Of a stretch of 64,000 bases of DNA, positions 9,369 through 17,615 are shown one piece after another. Origin of the DNA: Streptomyces luteolifulvus (GTDB taxonomy: Bacteria; Actinomycetota; Actinomycetes; Streptomycetales; Streptomycetaceae); contig NZ_VZRB01000024.1 of NCBI RefSeq assembly GCF_008806595.1, positions 62,001-126,000 of the forward strand, in the 5' to 3' direction. Under the pieces are notes generated by a model. The model did no database searches. It saw nothing but the letters and a program-made list of their open reading frames with translations, and was not told the origin of the DNA. Within the stretch, counting starts at the first letter, position 1. The number at the start of each line of letters is the position of its first letter. Made by a program: the position numbers and the translations under genes.

Positions 9369-9737
9369 GTGAAGGATCTGAGCTTCGAGCAGAAGAGCTC
9401 GCTATCCCGCCTTGAGGCCGCCGACCAGCTCGCGGCGCTGGCCGAAGCACTCAGGAAAGGCGGGGAGGCCGAGTTCGACCTGGGCTCGGCAGTGGTGCGT
9501 CTTTGGATCCCCGACAAGCTCCGCACTGAGGTGGAGGTGGAGGTCGGTGGCGGCGAGATCGAGCTGGAGATCGAGCTGAAGTGGCCGACGGGCCAGTCCT
9601 CCAAAGCCGCCCCCGCCGCGGCAAGGACGACAGGGACTTCCCAACAGAGCGCAACCAGGCCTGCCGCGAGACCCACTCGGAGCCGGAAGTCCACGTCACC
9701 CGAAAAGCCCAAGCGCGCTGCTGCCAAGCGGACCTGA
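9369..9737 (+). CDS. Amphi-Trp domain protein with basic tail
   Basis: The product is a 122-aa member of the small amphi-Trp family common in actinobacteria; its role is not established. Residues 1 to about 75 form the domain (VKDLSFEQK start, Ala/Leu amphipathic helix, then an acidic beta-hairpin rich in EVEVEV and ELEIEL). The last 45 residues are a Pro/Ala/Lys/Arg-rich tail ending KRAAAKRT, like disordered nucleic-acid-binding tails. The GTG at 9369 is chosen because GGAGG lies 5 nt upstream; the longer ATG start at 9327 has no ribosome site. Confidence 0.7.
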   Translation: MKDLSFEQKSSLSRLEAADQLAALAEALRKGGEAEFDLGSAVVRLWIPDKLRTEVEVEVGGGEIELEIELKWPTGQSSKAAPAAARTTGTSQQSATRPAARPTRSRKSTSPEKPKRAAAKRT

Positions 9738-10240
9738 CCGAAGGCCGGGCCGACTGGACGTGCACCGCCGTCGCGTCGCGGTTGAGGCCGGCTTCGAGGA
9801 GCCAATCTGGCAGTGCGGGCCGGTTGTCGATGCCGCACTGACGGGCGTTCCGCAGGCGGCGCAGACCCGGCGGCCCCCGTCGGAGACCTTGTCCCAGGTC
9901 CCGACCTTGCGCCAGTGCTGCCGCCCGGCCGGTGCTCTTCAAGTCGTCATGCCCGGCGTTCTCTCCCACAGCGAGTCGCCCGGCACAGCCGTCCCGGCGA
10001 AGCTGGGGCCGGAGCAGACCGGAAGCCGGGGCCACGTCAAGCCGGAACAATCGCCGCACCAGCACCGAAACGGGGTCAGTTAAGACCCTTAACCCCACCG
10101 AAGGCCGCGAAAGCGCGCCATCGTCCATCACCGTCACCACAGGATTCCGTCAACCCATCCGGGAGCACCGCTCCGTGATACCGAAGACCCCCACCGACGA
10201 AGGAAGTACCGGGGCGCTCCGACGCGGTGGGAAATCGGCG
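9738..10240. other. Intergenic stretch, nothing recognised
   Basis: Open frames here have no family resemblance, ribosome site or coding signature. The stretch separates the amphi-Trp gene from the 3-prime end of the convergent polyketide operon. Confidence 0.4.
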
Positions 10241-11254
10241 CTACTGAAGTGCGTGGACCGCGGCGGCGAACACCGGCGGCATCCGGGACGCTGCCGGGAC
10301 GACGAGGCGGGCAATTCGAGGATGGCGGCTCGCTGCCAGCAGGGCCCCGGTCAGCAGCCGATGGCGCCGGGTCAGCCGGGCCCAAGCACGCTCGTACTCG
10401 CCCGGTCGGCCCCCGGCCAGGCAGCGGACGGCGGCCTGGGCCGTCGTCAGCGCGAGGGCGATGCCCTCACCAGTGAGGGCATCCAGGTAACCTGCCGCGT
10501 CACCGACGAGGAAGACGCGGCCGGCGATTCTGCGCTGTACTCGCTGCAGCAGCGGTCCGGCGCCGCGTACCTCCGTCGCGGCCGGGCCGCGAAGCGACGC
10601 TGTCAGGGCCGGGAAGGCGTTGAGGTGCTCGTCGTACCCGCGACGGCGGCGGCTGAGGACCGCGACGCCCACCAGGTCGTCGCCGACCGGCGTCACGTAG
10701 GCCTCGCCGTGCGCCGACCAGTGGACCTCCACGAAGTCCGTCCACGGCTCGACGCGGTAATGGCGGCGCAGTCCGTAGCGACCGTGGGCGATGCCCGGCA
10801 TGTCCAGTCCCAGGCCCCGGCGCACGGGGGAGTGCAGGCCGTCGGCCGCAATCAGCCAGCGCGCCGTAATGCCAGCGGCCGTGACGGTGTCCGCGCTCTG
10901 ACGCACCGCGCCGACCTTGCCGGGCAGCATCCGCACGCCGAGTGCGAGAGCGCGCTGGTGCAGCGCCATGTGCAGCGTTGTGCGGCGAGTCCCCAATCCC
11001 CTATGGCCGCGGAAGGGCGCCTCGGCGCGGGCGGCGCCGTCCACGTAGCGGATGCCGCGCAGTTCGCGGCCGGGGACCTCGATGCCCAGTGCTCGCAGAG
11101 CGGCGACACCGCTCGGCATGACTCCCTCTCCGCAGGCCTTGTCCACCGGGGCTGACCGGGGTTCGACGACGATGGCCTCCATGCCCGCGAGCGCGGCGTG
11201 GATGGCGGCGGCCAGACCGGCGGGCCCGCCGCCGGCCACCAGTACGTCGATCAT
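10241..11254 (-). CDS. FAD-dependent oxidoreductase of the type III PKS operon (SrsC-like)
   Basis: This 337-aa flavoprotein of the PHBH/geranylgeranyl-reductase superfamily shows the FAD-binding GGGPAG near residue 10, the ADG motif (LIAADGLHSP) mid-protein and the GD motif (FLVGDAAGYLDALTGEG). It likely hydroxylates or otherwise oxidises the phenolic product of the adjacent type III PKS, as the flavoprotein of the Streptomyces griseus srs operon does for alkylresorcinols. Because a prenyltransferase is nearby, a prenyl-chain reductase role cannot be excluded. The ATG overlaps the stop of the methyltransferase gene (ATGA at 11251-11254), so it is translationally coupled as the last gene of the operon. 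Confidence 0.82.
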   Translation of the reverse strand: MIDVLVAGGGPAGLAAAIHAALAGMEAIVVEPRSAPVDKACGEGVMPSGVAALRALGIEVPGRELRGIRYVDGAARAEAPFRGHRGLGTRRTTLHMALHQRALALGVRMLPGKVGAVRQSADTVTAAGITARWLIAADGLHSPVRRGLGLDMPGIAHGRYGLRRHYRVEPWTDFVEVHWSAHGEAYVTPVGDDLVGVAVLSRRRRGYDEHLNAFPALTASLRGPAATEVRGAGPLLQRVQRRIAGRVFLVGDAAGYLDALTGEGIALALTTAQAAVRCLAGGRPGEYERAWARLTRRHRLLTGALLAASRHPRIARLVVPAASRMPPVFAAAVHALQ

Positions 11255-11784
11255 GCCGGGGTGGGCGTGGTCGGGGTGGTCGCGGCGGCCAGCGCGCGGT
11301 TCTCGCACCGGATGCGCACGGTGAGCAGAGCGGCGTTGAGTACCGTGAACACGCTCGCGGTGATCCAGGCGGTGTGCACCAGTGGTAGGGCCATGCCCTC
11401 GGCGACGACGGCCACATAGTTCGGATGTCGCAGCCGGCGGTAGGGGCCGCCTGTCACCGGCGGCAGTCCGGGTACGACGATGACCCGGGTGTTCCAACGG
11501 GATCCCAGGGCGGCGATGCACCACCACCGCAGTGCCTGGGAGGCCGCCAGCACGGCCAGCATCGGCCAGGCCAGGGCGGGTACGAAGGGCCGGTCGGCCA
11601 GCCACACCTCGGCGGGGGAGCCGATCAGCAGGCCGGTATGGAGGGCGACCATCGCTGGGTAGTGGCCCTGGCCGGTCACCATCGCGCCGCGGGCGGTGCT
11701 CCAACGCTCGTTTCGACGGGCGACGATGAGTTCAGCGCCCCGCTCGGCGGCGACGGCGGCCACCAGGAGTCCGTACCAGATCAT
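11251..11784 (-). CDS. Isoprenylcysteine carboxyl methyltransferase-like membrane methyltransferase (SrsB-like)
   Basis: This 177-aa protein has about four hydrophobic segments and the C-terminal ICMT/NnrU-type motif GGPYRRLRHPNYVAV, which binds S-adenosylmethionine in this family. In phenolic-lipid operons the homologue (SrsB) O-methylates the hydroxyl of the resorcinol, so methylation of the PKS product at the membrane is the likely reaction. It starts 46 nt after the PKS stop and overlaps the flavoprotein gene by 4 nt. Confidence 0.82.
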   Translation of the reverse strand: MIWYGLLVAAVAAERGAELIVARRNERWSTARGAMVTGQGHYPAMVALHTGLLIGSPAEVWLADRPFVPALAWPMLAVLAASQALRWWCIAALGSRWNTRVIVVPGLPPVTGGPYRRLRHPNYVAVVAEGMALPLVHTAWITASVFTVLNAALLTVRIRCENRALAAATTPTTPTPA

Positions 11785-11830
11785 GTGTCCTGTGTTCCTC
11801 TTGTTCTGTGCCGTACGACGGCTTGGCGGT

Positions 11831-12889
11831 CTACCAGCGCAACAGGACCAGTTCGCAACAGAAGCCGGGCCCCATCGCTAGCAGCAGACCCGGTGTGCCC
11901 GGCGGCGGGCGGCTCTCGGCCAGCGTGTCGCGCAGCACATGGAGCACCGATGACGAGGACAGGTTTCCCACCTCCGCCAAATGACGCCATGTCACATCAA
12001 GTGCGTTCTCTGGCAGGTCGAGGGCCTCGATGACGGCCTCCAGGACCTTGGGGCCGCCCGGGTGGCACACCCAGGCGGTCACGTCCTTCGGCTTCAGACC
12101 GTGGTCGCCGAGGAACCATTCGACGTCATCGGCGAGGTAACGGCGCACCACATCGGGAATTGTCGGGTCAAGGACCACCTGGAAGCCGGAATCCTTGATG
12201 TCCCAGCCCATAACACGCCCGGTATCCGGATACAGGCGGCTACGTGTGTCCACGATCGTCGGGCCGACCTTCTCGCCCGGGCGGTTGGCGCCGCACGCGA
12301 CGACCGCGGCGGCGCCGTCGCCGAACAGTCCGGTGGCGACCAGATTGGCCATGGAGGCGTCGTTACGCTGAAAGGTGAGCGAGCACAGTTCGACCGACAG
12401 CAGCACTGCCACATTGCCGGGCCGGCCCAGCAGGTAGTCGTGCATACGGGCCAGACCAGTGGCGCCGCCGACACAGCCGAGGCCGAACAGGGGCAGCCGT
12501 TTGACATCCGGCCGCAGCCCGAGGCGGCCTGCCAACCGTGCGTCGATCGAGGGGGTGGCGATGCCGGTGACGGAAGTGAAGATCAGCAGGTCCACTTCGG
12601 CTGCGGACAGCCCGGCAAGGTGCAGCGCGTCCCGGACGGCCTTGGTGCCCAGGTCGGTGGCCGTGGCGATGAAGATGTCGTTGGCGGCGCCGAATCCATC
12701 CAGTTCCTCGTACCGCCTGAGCGGCAGCGTCATGTGGCGCGAGCGGACCCTCACGCTGCGGTGCAGCCGGTCCAGGACCCGGCGGTCGCTTCCATCGGGC
12801 AGACAGGTACGGGCCACCATGTCGGTGATCTCGGACTGGGCATGGCGGTACGGTGTGAGGGCCCCGTGAATGGCGGCGATGCGCGTCAT
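11831..12889 (-). CDS. Type III polyketide synthase (chalcone synthase family)
   Basis: This 352-aa homodimeric ketosynthase condenses malonyl-type units on an acyl-CoA starter and cyclises the chain to a resorcinol, quinone precursor or pyrone. The catalytic triad is visible: Cys139 in FGLGCVGG, His in VCHPGGPKV and Asn in EVGNLSSSS. The final GPGFCCELVLLRW block is typical of the bacterial family. The ATG at 12889 begins the MTRIAAIHGAL start seen in alkylresorcinol synthases; the frame stays open further without homology. It is first in the minus-strand operon with the SrsB- and SrsC-like genes and is divergent from a UbiA prenyltransferase. Starter and product cannot be read from the sequence. 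Confidence 0.92.
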   Translation of the reverse strand: MTRIAAIHGALTPYRHAQSEITDMVARTCLPDGSDRRVLDRLHRSVRVRSRHMTLPLRRYEELDGFGAANDIFIATATDLGTKAVRDALHLAGLSAAEVDLLIFTSVTGIATPSIDARLAGRLGLRPDVKRLPLFGLGCVGGATGLARMHDYLLGRPGNVAVLLSVELCSLTFQRNDASMANLVATGLFGDGAAAVVACGANRPGEKVGPTIVDTRSRLYPDTGRVMGWDIKDSGFQVVLDPTIPDVVRRYLADDVEWFLGDHGLKPKDVTAWVCHPGGPKVLEAVIEALDLPENALDVTWRHLAEVGNLSSSSVLHVLRDTLAESRPPPGTPGLLLAMGPGFCCELVLLRW

Positions 12890-13034
12890 CTGGTTCCGTC
12901 CGGTTACCGACTGAGGGGGGTTGCAATGCACCTCTTCCCCAGACCGGGGCCTCGACCACCATGGATCGCCCGTCCGGTCGTTCCTCCCGGGCGTGGTGCG
13001 GCGAGAGGGGCCCGGGGCACCTACGATCGGCCGG

Positions 13035-13904
13035 GTGGGCACTGTTGAGCAGCCGGCGGCCAACGGCGGGGTGGCGAGTGTGGCCGGCCGGATGTACGCA
13101 CTGGCGGGGTCGTGCCATCCCGGGCCTGTGGTGGCGGTCACCGCCTTGATGGTTGCCTTGGCCGTCACCGCCGACCAGAGCGCGGCGCGTTCTCTTCTGA
13201 CCGGAGCCGCCGTTCTGACCGGGCAGTTGTCCGTCGGCTGGTGCAACGACGCGTTCGATGCGCACCGCGACACCGCCGCCGGCCGCAGGGGCAAGCCTGT
13301 TGTCGACGGCGCGGTCGGTGTGAGGCAGGTGTGGTGGGCAGCGTATGCCGCGCTGGCGCTGTGCGTGCCGTTGTCGTTCGCCTGTGGCCTGTGCGCGGGT
13401 GTCGTTCACCTGGCCGGGGTGGCCGCGGCGTGGGGCTACAACCTGTGGCTGAAGGCGACAGCATGGTCCTGGGCGCCTTATGCCGTGGGTTTTGCAGCGC
13501 TCCCGGCTTTCGTTGCGCTGGGTCTGCCGGAACATCCCTGGCCTGCCTGGTGGGTGGTCACCACTGGGGCGATGCTGGGGGTCGGAGCGCATCTGGGCGA
13601 TGTTCTGCCGGATATCCGCGAGGATCTGGCGACGGGCGTACGGGGATGGCCGCACCGGCTGGGCAGGCAGCGCGCGCGACTGCTGCTGCCAGTGCCGCTG
13701 GTAGCCGCGTCCGCCGTACTCGCGCTGGGGCCGGTCGGCCCGCCCGGCAGGTGGGCTGCGGCCGCGTTAGTGGCGTCCAGCGTGCTCGCCGTGGCGGGGA
13801 CGTTGCTGGGGCGGCGCTGGGAGCAGGCGGCTTTCTCAGCCGCGGTCGCCGTGGCGGTAGTAGACGTGGCGTTACTGCTGCTACGCGGCACCGGGCTCGC
13901 CTGA
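13035..13904 (+). CDS. UbiA family membrane prenyltransferase
   Basis: This 289-aa integral membrane enzyme has about eight hydrophobic segments and the two Asp-rich motifs that bind Mg-prenyl diphosphate: NDAFDAHRD at about residues 71-80 and DVLPDIRED at about 189-197. It should transfer a prenyl chain to an aromatic or quinone acceptor. It is divergently transcribed from the type III PKS operon across a 145-bp gap, suggesting that the PKS phenol is its acceptor; that is inference. The GTG at 13035 is chosen for length; the ribosome site is weak and Met at 13092 is an alternative. Confidence 0.85.
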   Translation: MGTVEQPAANGGVASVAGRMYALAGSCHPGPVVAVTALMVALAVTADQSAARSLLTGAAVLTGQLSVGWCNDAFDAHRDTAAGRRGKPVVDGAVGVRQVWWAAYAALALCVPLSFACGLCAGVVHLAGVAAAWGYNLWLKATAWSWAPYAVGFAALPAFVALGLPEHPWPAWWVVTTGAMLGVGAHLGDVLPDIREDLATGVRGWPHRLGRQRARLLLPVPLVAASAVLALGPVGPPGRWAAAALVASSVLAVAGTLLGRRWEQAAFSAAVAVAVVDVALLLLRGTGLA

Positions 13905-14209
13905 CCGCTTCCGGCTCGCGGGTCGGCTCACTCACTGTAGGCCGTGGCTGTACGACCGGGTCGCCGCCGTCGCCTCAACTGCGCAGCTGAGCCTCCAACA
14001 CGCCCGCACCCGCTACCCGGTGGAGGGGGCGATCACTTCTGGTCCCCGGCCCTATCGCCGCCTCATGCGGCGGCGCACCGCTCACGCTGGCGAAGGAGTA
14101 CATCGAGAACAAGAAATCCCGGCTGAGGTCAACCCTGCAGACCCATGCTCCAGCACCGGTCAGAGCAGCTAGGACAAGCAATTCCTCCCGAGCCCTTTGG
14201 TTCTTTTTT

Positions 14210-14530
14210 CTGGCCGGTGGTTTCGACCTTGGTGAGGTAGCCGGCGAGGGAGTTGAGGATCTCGTCGGCTGCCTTGGTCCAGGTGAAGGGCCGCGGGTTC
14301 TCGTTCCAGGTGTTGATCCACGCAGTGATGTCGTCCTCCAGTGCCTTCACGGAGGTGTGGGCGCCGCGGCGGATGAGCTTGTCGGTCAGCAGGCCAAAAC
14401 CACCGCTCCACCTGGTTCATCCAAGAGGAGCCGGTGGGGGTGAAATGGACGTGGAAGCGGGAGCGCCTGCCGAGCCACGTCCTGATCTCGGCGGTGTTGT
14501 GGGTGGCGTAGTTGGAGGATCACGAGCACC
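14210..14530 (-). pseudogene. IS630 family transposase, C-terminal remnant
   Basis: Translated segments match the end of IS630 transposases (NYATHNTAEIRTWLG, FTPTGSSWMNQVERW, LLTDKLIRRGAHTSVKALEDDI and AGYLTKVE), but they lie in more than one frame. An extra T in the TGGTTTTGG run near 14390 breaks the ERWF-GLLTD junction. The N-terminal half is absent. The remnant abuts the truncated regulator below. Confidence 0.75.
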
Positions 14531-14850
14531 ACAGCCTGGTCCAGGTCGCCGATCTGCGCGCCGCCGTCGCGCTGCGCCCCCGCGAGCCGCAGGCCGAGGC
14601 ACTCGTGCGTGCTCTCAAGACCGGCAGCAGTGAATTCGCCGACCTGCGGGACCGCCACGACGTCGCCGTACGCCGCGGCGACCGCAAGCGCATCGTCCAC
14701 CCCGCTCTGGGCATCGTCGACATCGACTGCGAGGTACTCGCCACCGCACGCCAGGATCACTGCTCATCTTCACCCCCCGCCCCGGCAGTGAGGCCGCCGG
14801 ACTGCTGGAACTGCTGCCCGCGATCGGCCGCCAATACCTCCTCGCCCCCC
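14518..14850 (+). pseudogene. MmyB-like ligand-binding domain remnant of an XRE regulator
   Basis: The segment reads as the C-terminal domain of MmyB-type XRE regulators: LVQVADLRAA, FADLRDRHDVAVRR, DRKRIVHPALGIVDIDCEVL, then after a one-base frameshift at about 14760 LLIFTPRPGSEAAGLLELL. The N-terminal helix-turn-helix is missing; the IS630 remnant lies where it should be. Confidence 0.7.
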
Positions 14851-15003
14851 TGATCACCACCCCACCAGCGACTTCCTTACGCAGTCGCTGGCCGCATTCT
14901 CAGGAGGAGGCTCACCGGACGCTTACCGGCGAGGAGCCGCGGCCCGGCGAGGAGCCGCGCCTTCCGTGCGCGGCACGGCCACGGACCCCGGCGGACGACG
15001 GCG

Positions 15004-15474
15004 TCAGCAGTCGAGTTCCTGACGCACGGTGGCGGCGATCCGAGTGAGCGCGACCCCGAGGTGGCGGCGTTGGGCGGCGGTGAGCGGGTCGAAGACGAGC
15101 CGCTTGACCTGTGCGACGTGCTCGGGTGCGGTCTCGACGAGTTTCTGCCGGCCGGTGTCGGTCAGAGTGGCCAGGGTGTACCGGCCGTCTTCGGGATCGG
15201 GTCGGCGGCCGACCCAGTCGCGGGCCTCAAAGCGGTCCATCACCTTGGACAGGCGGGGCTGGGTGCTGTCGCAGTCCCGGGCCAGGTCGCTGAGGCGCAT
15301 CGTGTGCTGGTCGGCCATGGACAGCCGTGCCAGCACCCCGTACTCGAAGTTGCTGATGCTGGACGTGCGTTGCAGCTGACGGTCGAGGGCTGCGGGCAGG
15401 GCGATGACGACGGTGAGGAGCGCCTGCCACAGGGCCTGCTGGTCATCGTCGAGCCAAGGTGACTGGGTGTTCAT
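15004..15474 (-). CDS. MarR family transcriptional regulator
   Basis: This 156-aa winged-helix repressor contains the MarR core: the FEYGVLARLS helix, LSDLARDCDSTQPRLSKVMDRFEARDWVGR recognition region split around residue 75, and the DGRYTLATLTDTGR wing. It is divergent from the LigB-type dioxygenase gene. Four copies of a CTTGCC-N2-GGCAAG palindrome occupy the shared region, so it probably represses both genes until a phenolic ligand binds. The start at 15474 is the Met nearest the domain; two Mets just upstream are alternatives and would overlap the first operator. Confidence 0.88.
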   Translation of the reverse strand: MNTQSPWLDDDQQALWQALLTVVIALPAALDRQLQRTSSISNFEYGVLARLSMADQHTMRLSDLARDCDSTQPRLSKVMDRFEARDWVGRRPDPEDGRYTLATLTDTGRQKLVETAPEHVAQVKRLVFDPLTAAQRRHLGVALTRIAATVRQELDC

Positions 15475-15487
15475 GAACCCCATCATA

Positions 15488-15580
15488 CTTGCCCAGGCAA
15501 GCCGTATTACTTGCCTGGGCATGCCTTCGCGGGTTAGCGTTTCACTTGCCTGAGCAAGTCATAGAGCTTGCCTGGGCAAG
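15488..15580. promoter_or_regulatory. Array of four MarR-type operator palindromes
   Basis: Sites follow CTTGCC-N2-GGCAAG: 15488-15501 (exact), 15510-15523 (one arm mismatch), 15545-15558 (one mismatch) and 15567-15580 (exact). They cover the promoters of the divergent MarR and dioxygenase genes; the last ends 17 nt before the GTG of the dioxygenase gene. Confidence 0.85.
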
Positions 15581-15597
15581 TGAAGGAGTCGATTTCG

Positions 15598-16494
15598 GTG
15601 ACCCCCATGCGTAGCCTGGCCTCCACAGACGGCCCGGCTTGCCCCTTTCCCTCACCCACTCCGGCCGGGGCATACGACGACCTGTTGGCGCGGGTGCTGC
15701 CGCAGGCGCGCCAGCACCGGATGTGGGATCCGTCGGACGGACCCCTGCCTGGCCTCTTCGTCAGTCACGGAGCCCCGTTCACGCTCGACGACCCACAGTG
15801 GCTCAGCGACCTGTTCCACTGGGCGCAGTCGATACCCAAGCCCCGGGCGATCTTGGTCGTCTCGGCCCACTGGGAACAGGCGCCGGTCGCGATATCCGGT
15901 GCCGCTGCCGGCACCCCGCTCTTCTACGACTTCAGCGGCTTCCATCCCCGCTACAGGACCCTGCCCTACGCGACCCCGGACGCGACTGACCTGGCGCGGC
16001 GTCTGTCGGGCCTGCTGGGCCGGGCGCCGGTGCACGAGTTCACCGACCGCGGTCTCGACCACGGAGCGTTCATCCCGCTGATGGCCATGTATCCGGCAGC
16101 GGACATCCCGGTCGTGCAGCTGTCGATGCCCAGTCTGGAGCCTGAACCTCTGCTGGAGCTGGGGGCGCGCCTGCGGTCTCTGCGCGAGGAAGGCATCCTC
16201 GTGCTCGGCTCGGGCTTCATGACGCACAGCTTCGCCGTCTTCCGGCAACCCGAACTCGCAGCGGCCACAACGGCCTTTGACGAGTGGGCTGTTGACGCGC
16301 TGGCCCGGGGTGACGCCGATTCCCTGGCCGACTACCGCGCCAAGGCACCCGGCGCCGCCATCGCTCATCCGACGGCAGAGCACTTCGTTCCGTTGCTGGT
16401 CACCGTCGGTGCTGCCGACGATCCGGCCAGCGCGGTGAGCGCCATCGACCGCATGGTGATGGGCAATTCCACGCGGTCGGTGCAGCTGACCTGA
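15598..16494 (+). CDS. DODA/LigB-type class III extradiol ring-cleavage dioxygenase
   Basis: This 298-aa enzyme resembles the 4,5-DOPA-dioxygenase-like group of the LigB superfamily, non-haem iron or zinc proteins that open catechol rings. Visible signatures are GLFVSHGAPFTLDD with the N-terminal metal His, VVSAHWEQ, the internal LDHGAFIPLMAMYP block with a second metal His, and HPTAEHFVPLLV near the C-terminus. It likely cleaves or senses a catecholic compound. GTG at 15598 (after GAAGGAG) or ATG at 15607 may start it. The MarR gene and operator array immediately upstream indicate substrate-inducible expression. Confidence 0.87.
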   Translation: MTPMRSLASTDGPACPFPSPTPAGAYDDLLARVLPQARQHRMWDPSDGPLPGLFVSHGAPFTLDDPQWLSDLFHWAQSIPKPRAILVVSAHWEQAPVAISGAAAGTPLFYDFSGFHPRYRTLPYATPDATDLARRLSGLLGRAPVHEFTDRGLDHGAFIPLMAMYPAADIPVVQLSMPSLEPEPLLELGARLRSLREEGILVLGSGFMTHSFAVFRQPELAAATTAFDEWAVDALARGDADSLADYRAKAPGAAIAHPTAEHFVPLLVTVGAADDPASAVSAIDRMVMGNSTRSVQLT

Positions 16495-16576
16495 GCACCT
16501 TGGCGTGCTTCTCGTTCCCGCCTGATCGCCTCAATCCGCTGGCGACGGCATCCATTTGATCACGGAGGAAAGTGTC

Positions 16577-17512
16577 ATGAAGGCAGTGCGTTTTCACGAG
16601 TTCGGCAGCAGTGAGGTGCTGCACTACGAGGACATCGACCGTCCCGTTCCCGGCGCCGGTCAGGTGCTGGTGCGGGTGGCCGCGACCTCGTTCAACCCGG
16701 TCGACGACCACATCCGCGCCGGCGCCCTGGCCGAGATGATCCCGATCACCCTCCCGTACGTACCGGGGATCGACCTGGCAGGCACGGTTGAGGAACTCGG
16801 CGCCAACGTGACGGACTTCCAGGTGGGCGACCAGGTCGTGGCGATGCTGCCCCTCGACTCCGCCGGCGGCGCCGCCGAGTACGCGGCCGTGCCGGCCGAG
16901 TCCCTGGCCGCGGCGCCCCGCACGATCGACCTGGTCGACGCCGCGGCCCTGCCGCTGACCGGCCTGGCGGCCTGGCAGACGGCGTTCGAGCTCGCCGAGC
17001 TGAAGTCCGGCCAGTCCGTCCTGGTCAACGGAGCGGGGGGCGGGGTGGGCAGCCTGGTCGTGCAGCTCGCCGTCGACGCGGGAGCCAAGGTGACCGCGGT
17101 GGACGCGGAGCAGCATGCCGAGCGCCTGCGCGGATACGGCGCCCACCAGGTCCTCGGACCGCTCGACCTTGCTGAGGGTCCGGCCCCCGTGGGCGGTCCG
17201 TTCCAGGTCGTGGTCAACCATGTGCGGGTCTCCCCCGACGAGCTCGCACAGCTGACGGCCTACGTCGCCGACGGCGGAGTCGCCGCGAGCACGGCCGGCC
17301 AGATCCCCGAGGACCTCGCCCGGGGTGTGCGCAGCGCGAACCTGTTCGTCCGCCCCGACGGCGCGCAGCTGGCCGAGCTGGTCGGCAAGGTCGACGCTGG
17401 CAAGGTCCGCACCCACGTCGCCGCCCACCGCTCGGTGGCCGAGCTGGCCGCCGTGCATGCGGATGCCGGCGCCGGACGGCTGCCCGGCAAGACGGTCGTG
17501 CTCGCCCCCTGA
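16577..17512 (+). CDS. Zinc-independent NADP-dependent MDR oxidoreductase (quinone reductase type)
   Basis: This 311-aa medium-chain dehydrogenase has a GroES-like N-terminal part (MKAVRFHEFG, then TSFNPVDDHIR) and the NADP-binding motif NGAGGGVGSLVVQ near residue 155. No zinc-ligand pattern is visible, as in quinone oxidoreductases and enoyl reductases. It reduces an unknown quinone, enone or similar electrophile. GGAGGAA precedes the ATG. It follows the LigB dioxygenase by 82 nt on the same strand and may be read from the same MarR-controlled promoter. Confidence 0.85.
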   Translation: MKAVRFHEFGSSEVLHYEDIDRPVPGAGQVLVRVAATSFNPVDDHIRAGALAEMIPITLPYVPGIDLAGTVEELGANVTDFQVGDQVVAMLPLDSAGGAAEYAAVPAESLAAAPRTIDLVDAAALPLTGLAAWQTAFELAELKSGQSVLVNGAGGGVGSLVVQLAVDAGAKVTAVDAEQHAERLRGYGAHQVLGPLDLAEGPAPVGGPFQVVVNHVRVSPDELAQLTAYVADGGVAASTAGQIPEDLARGVRSANLFVRPDGAQLAELVGKVDAGKVRTHVAAHRSVAELAAVHADAGAGRLPGKTVVLAP

Positions 17513-17526
17513 CCGAGCCGCTTCCG

Positions 17527-17562
17527 GCACGTGCATCGGGGCCTTCGCACCGATGCACGTGC
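17527..17562 (+). terminator. 13-bp perfect inverted repeat after the oxidoreductase
   Basis: GCACGTGCATCGG at 17527-17539 and its exact complement at 17550-17562 enclose a 10-nt loop. The position, 14 nt past a stop and before the next gene, fits a terminator; a regulator site is the alternative. Confidence 0.55.
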
Positions 17563-17615
17563 AGCGGCTGCCGATGTGGCGGGGGAGCCCGTCGCCATGC
17601 GCGAGGGAGGACGGT

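Noticed and set aside
17527..17562. Inverted repeat considered as an integration site
   Set aside because: No integrase or tRNA is near; position after a stop fits a terminator better.
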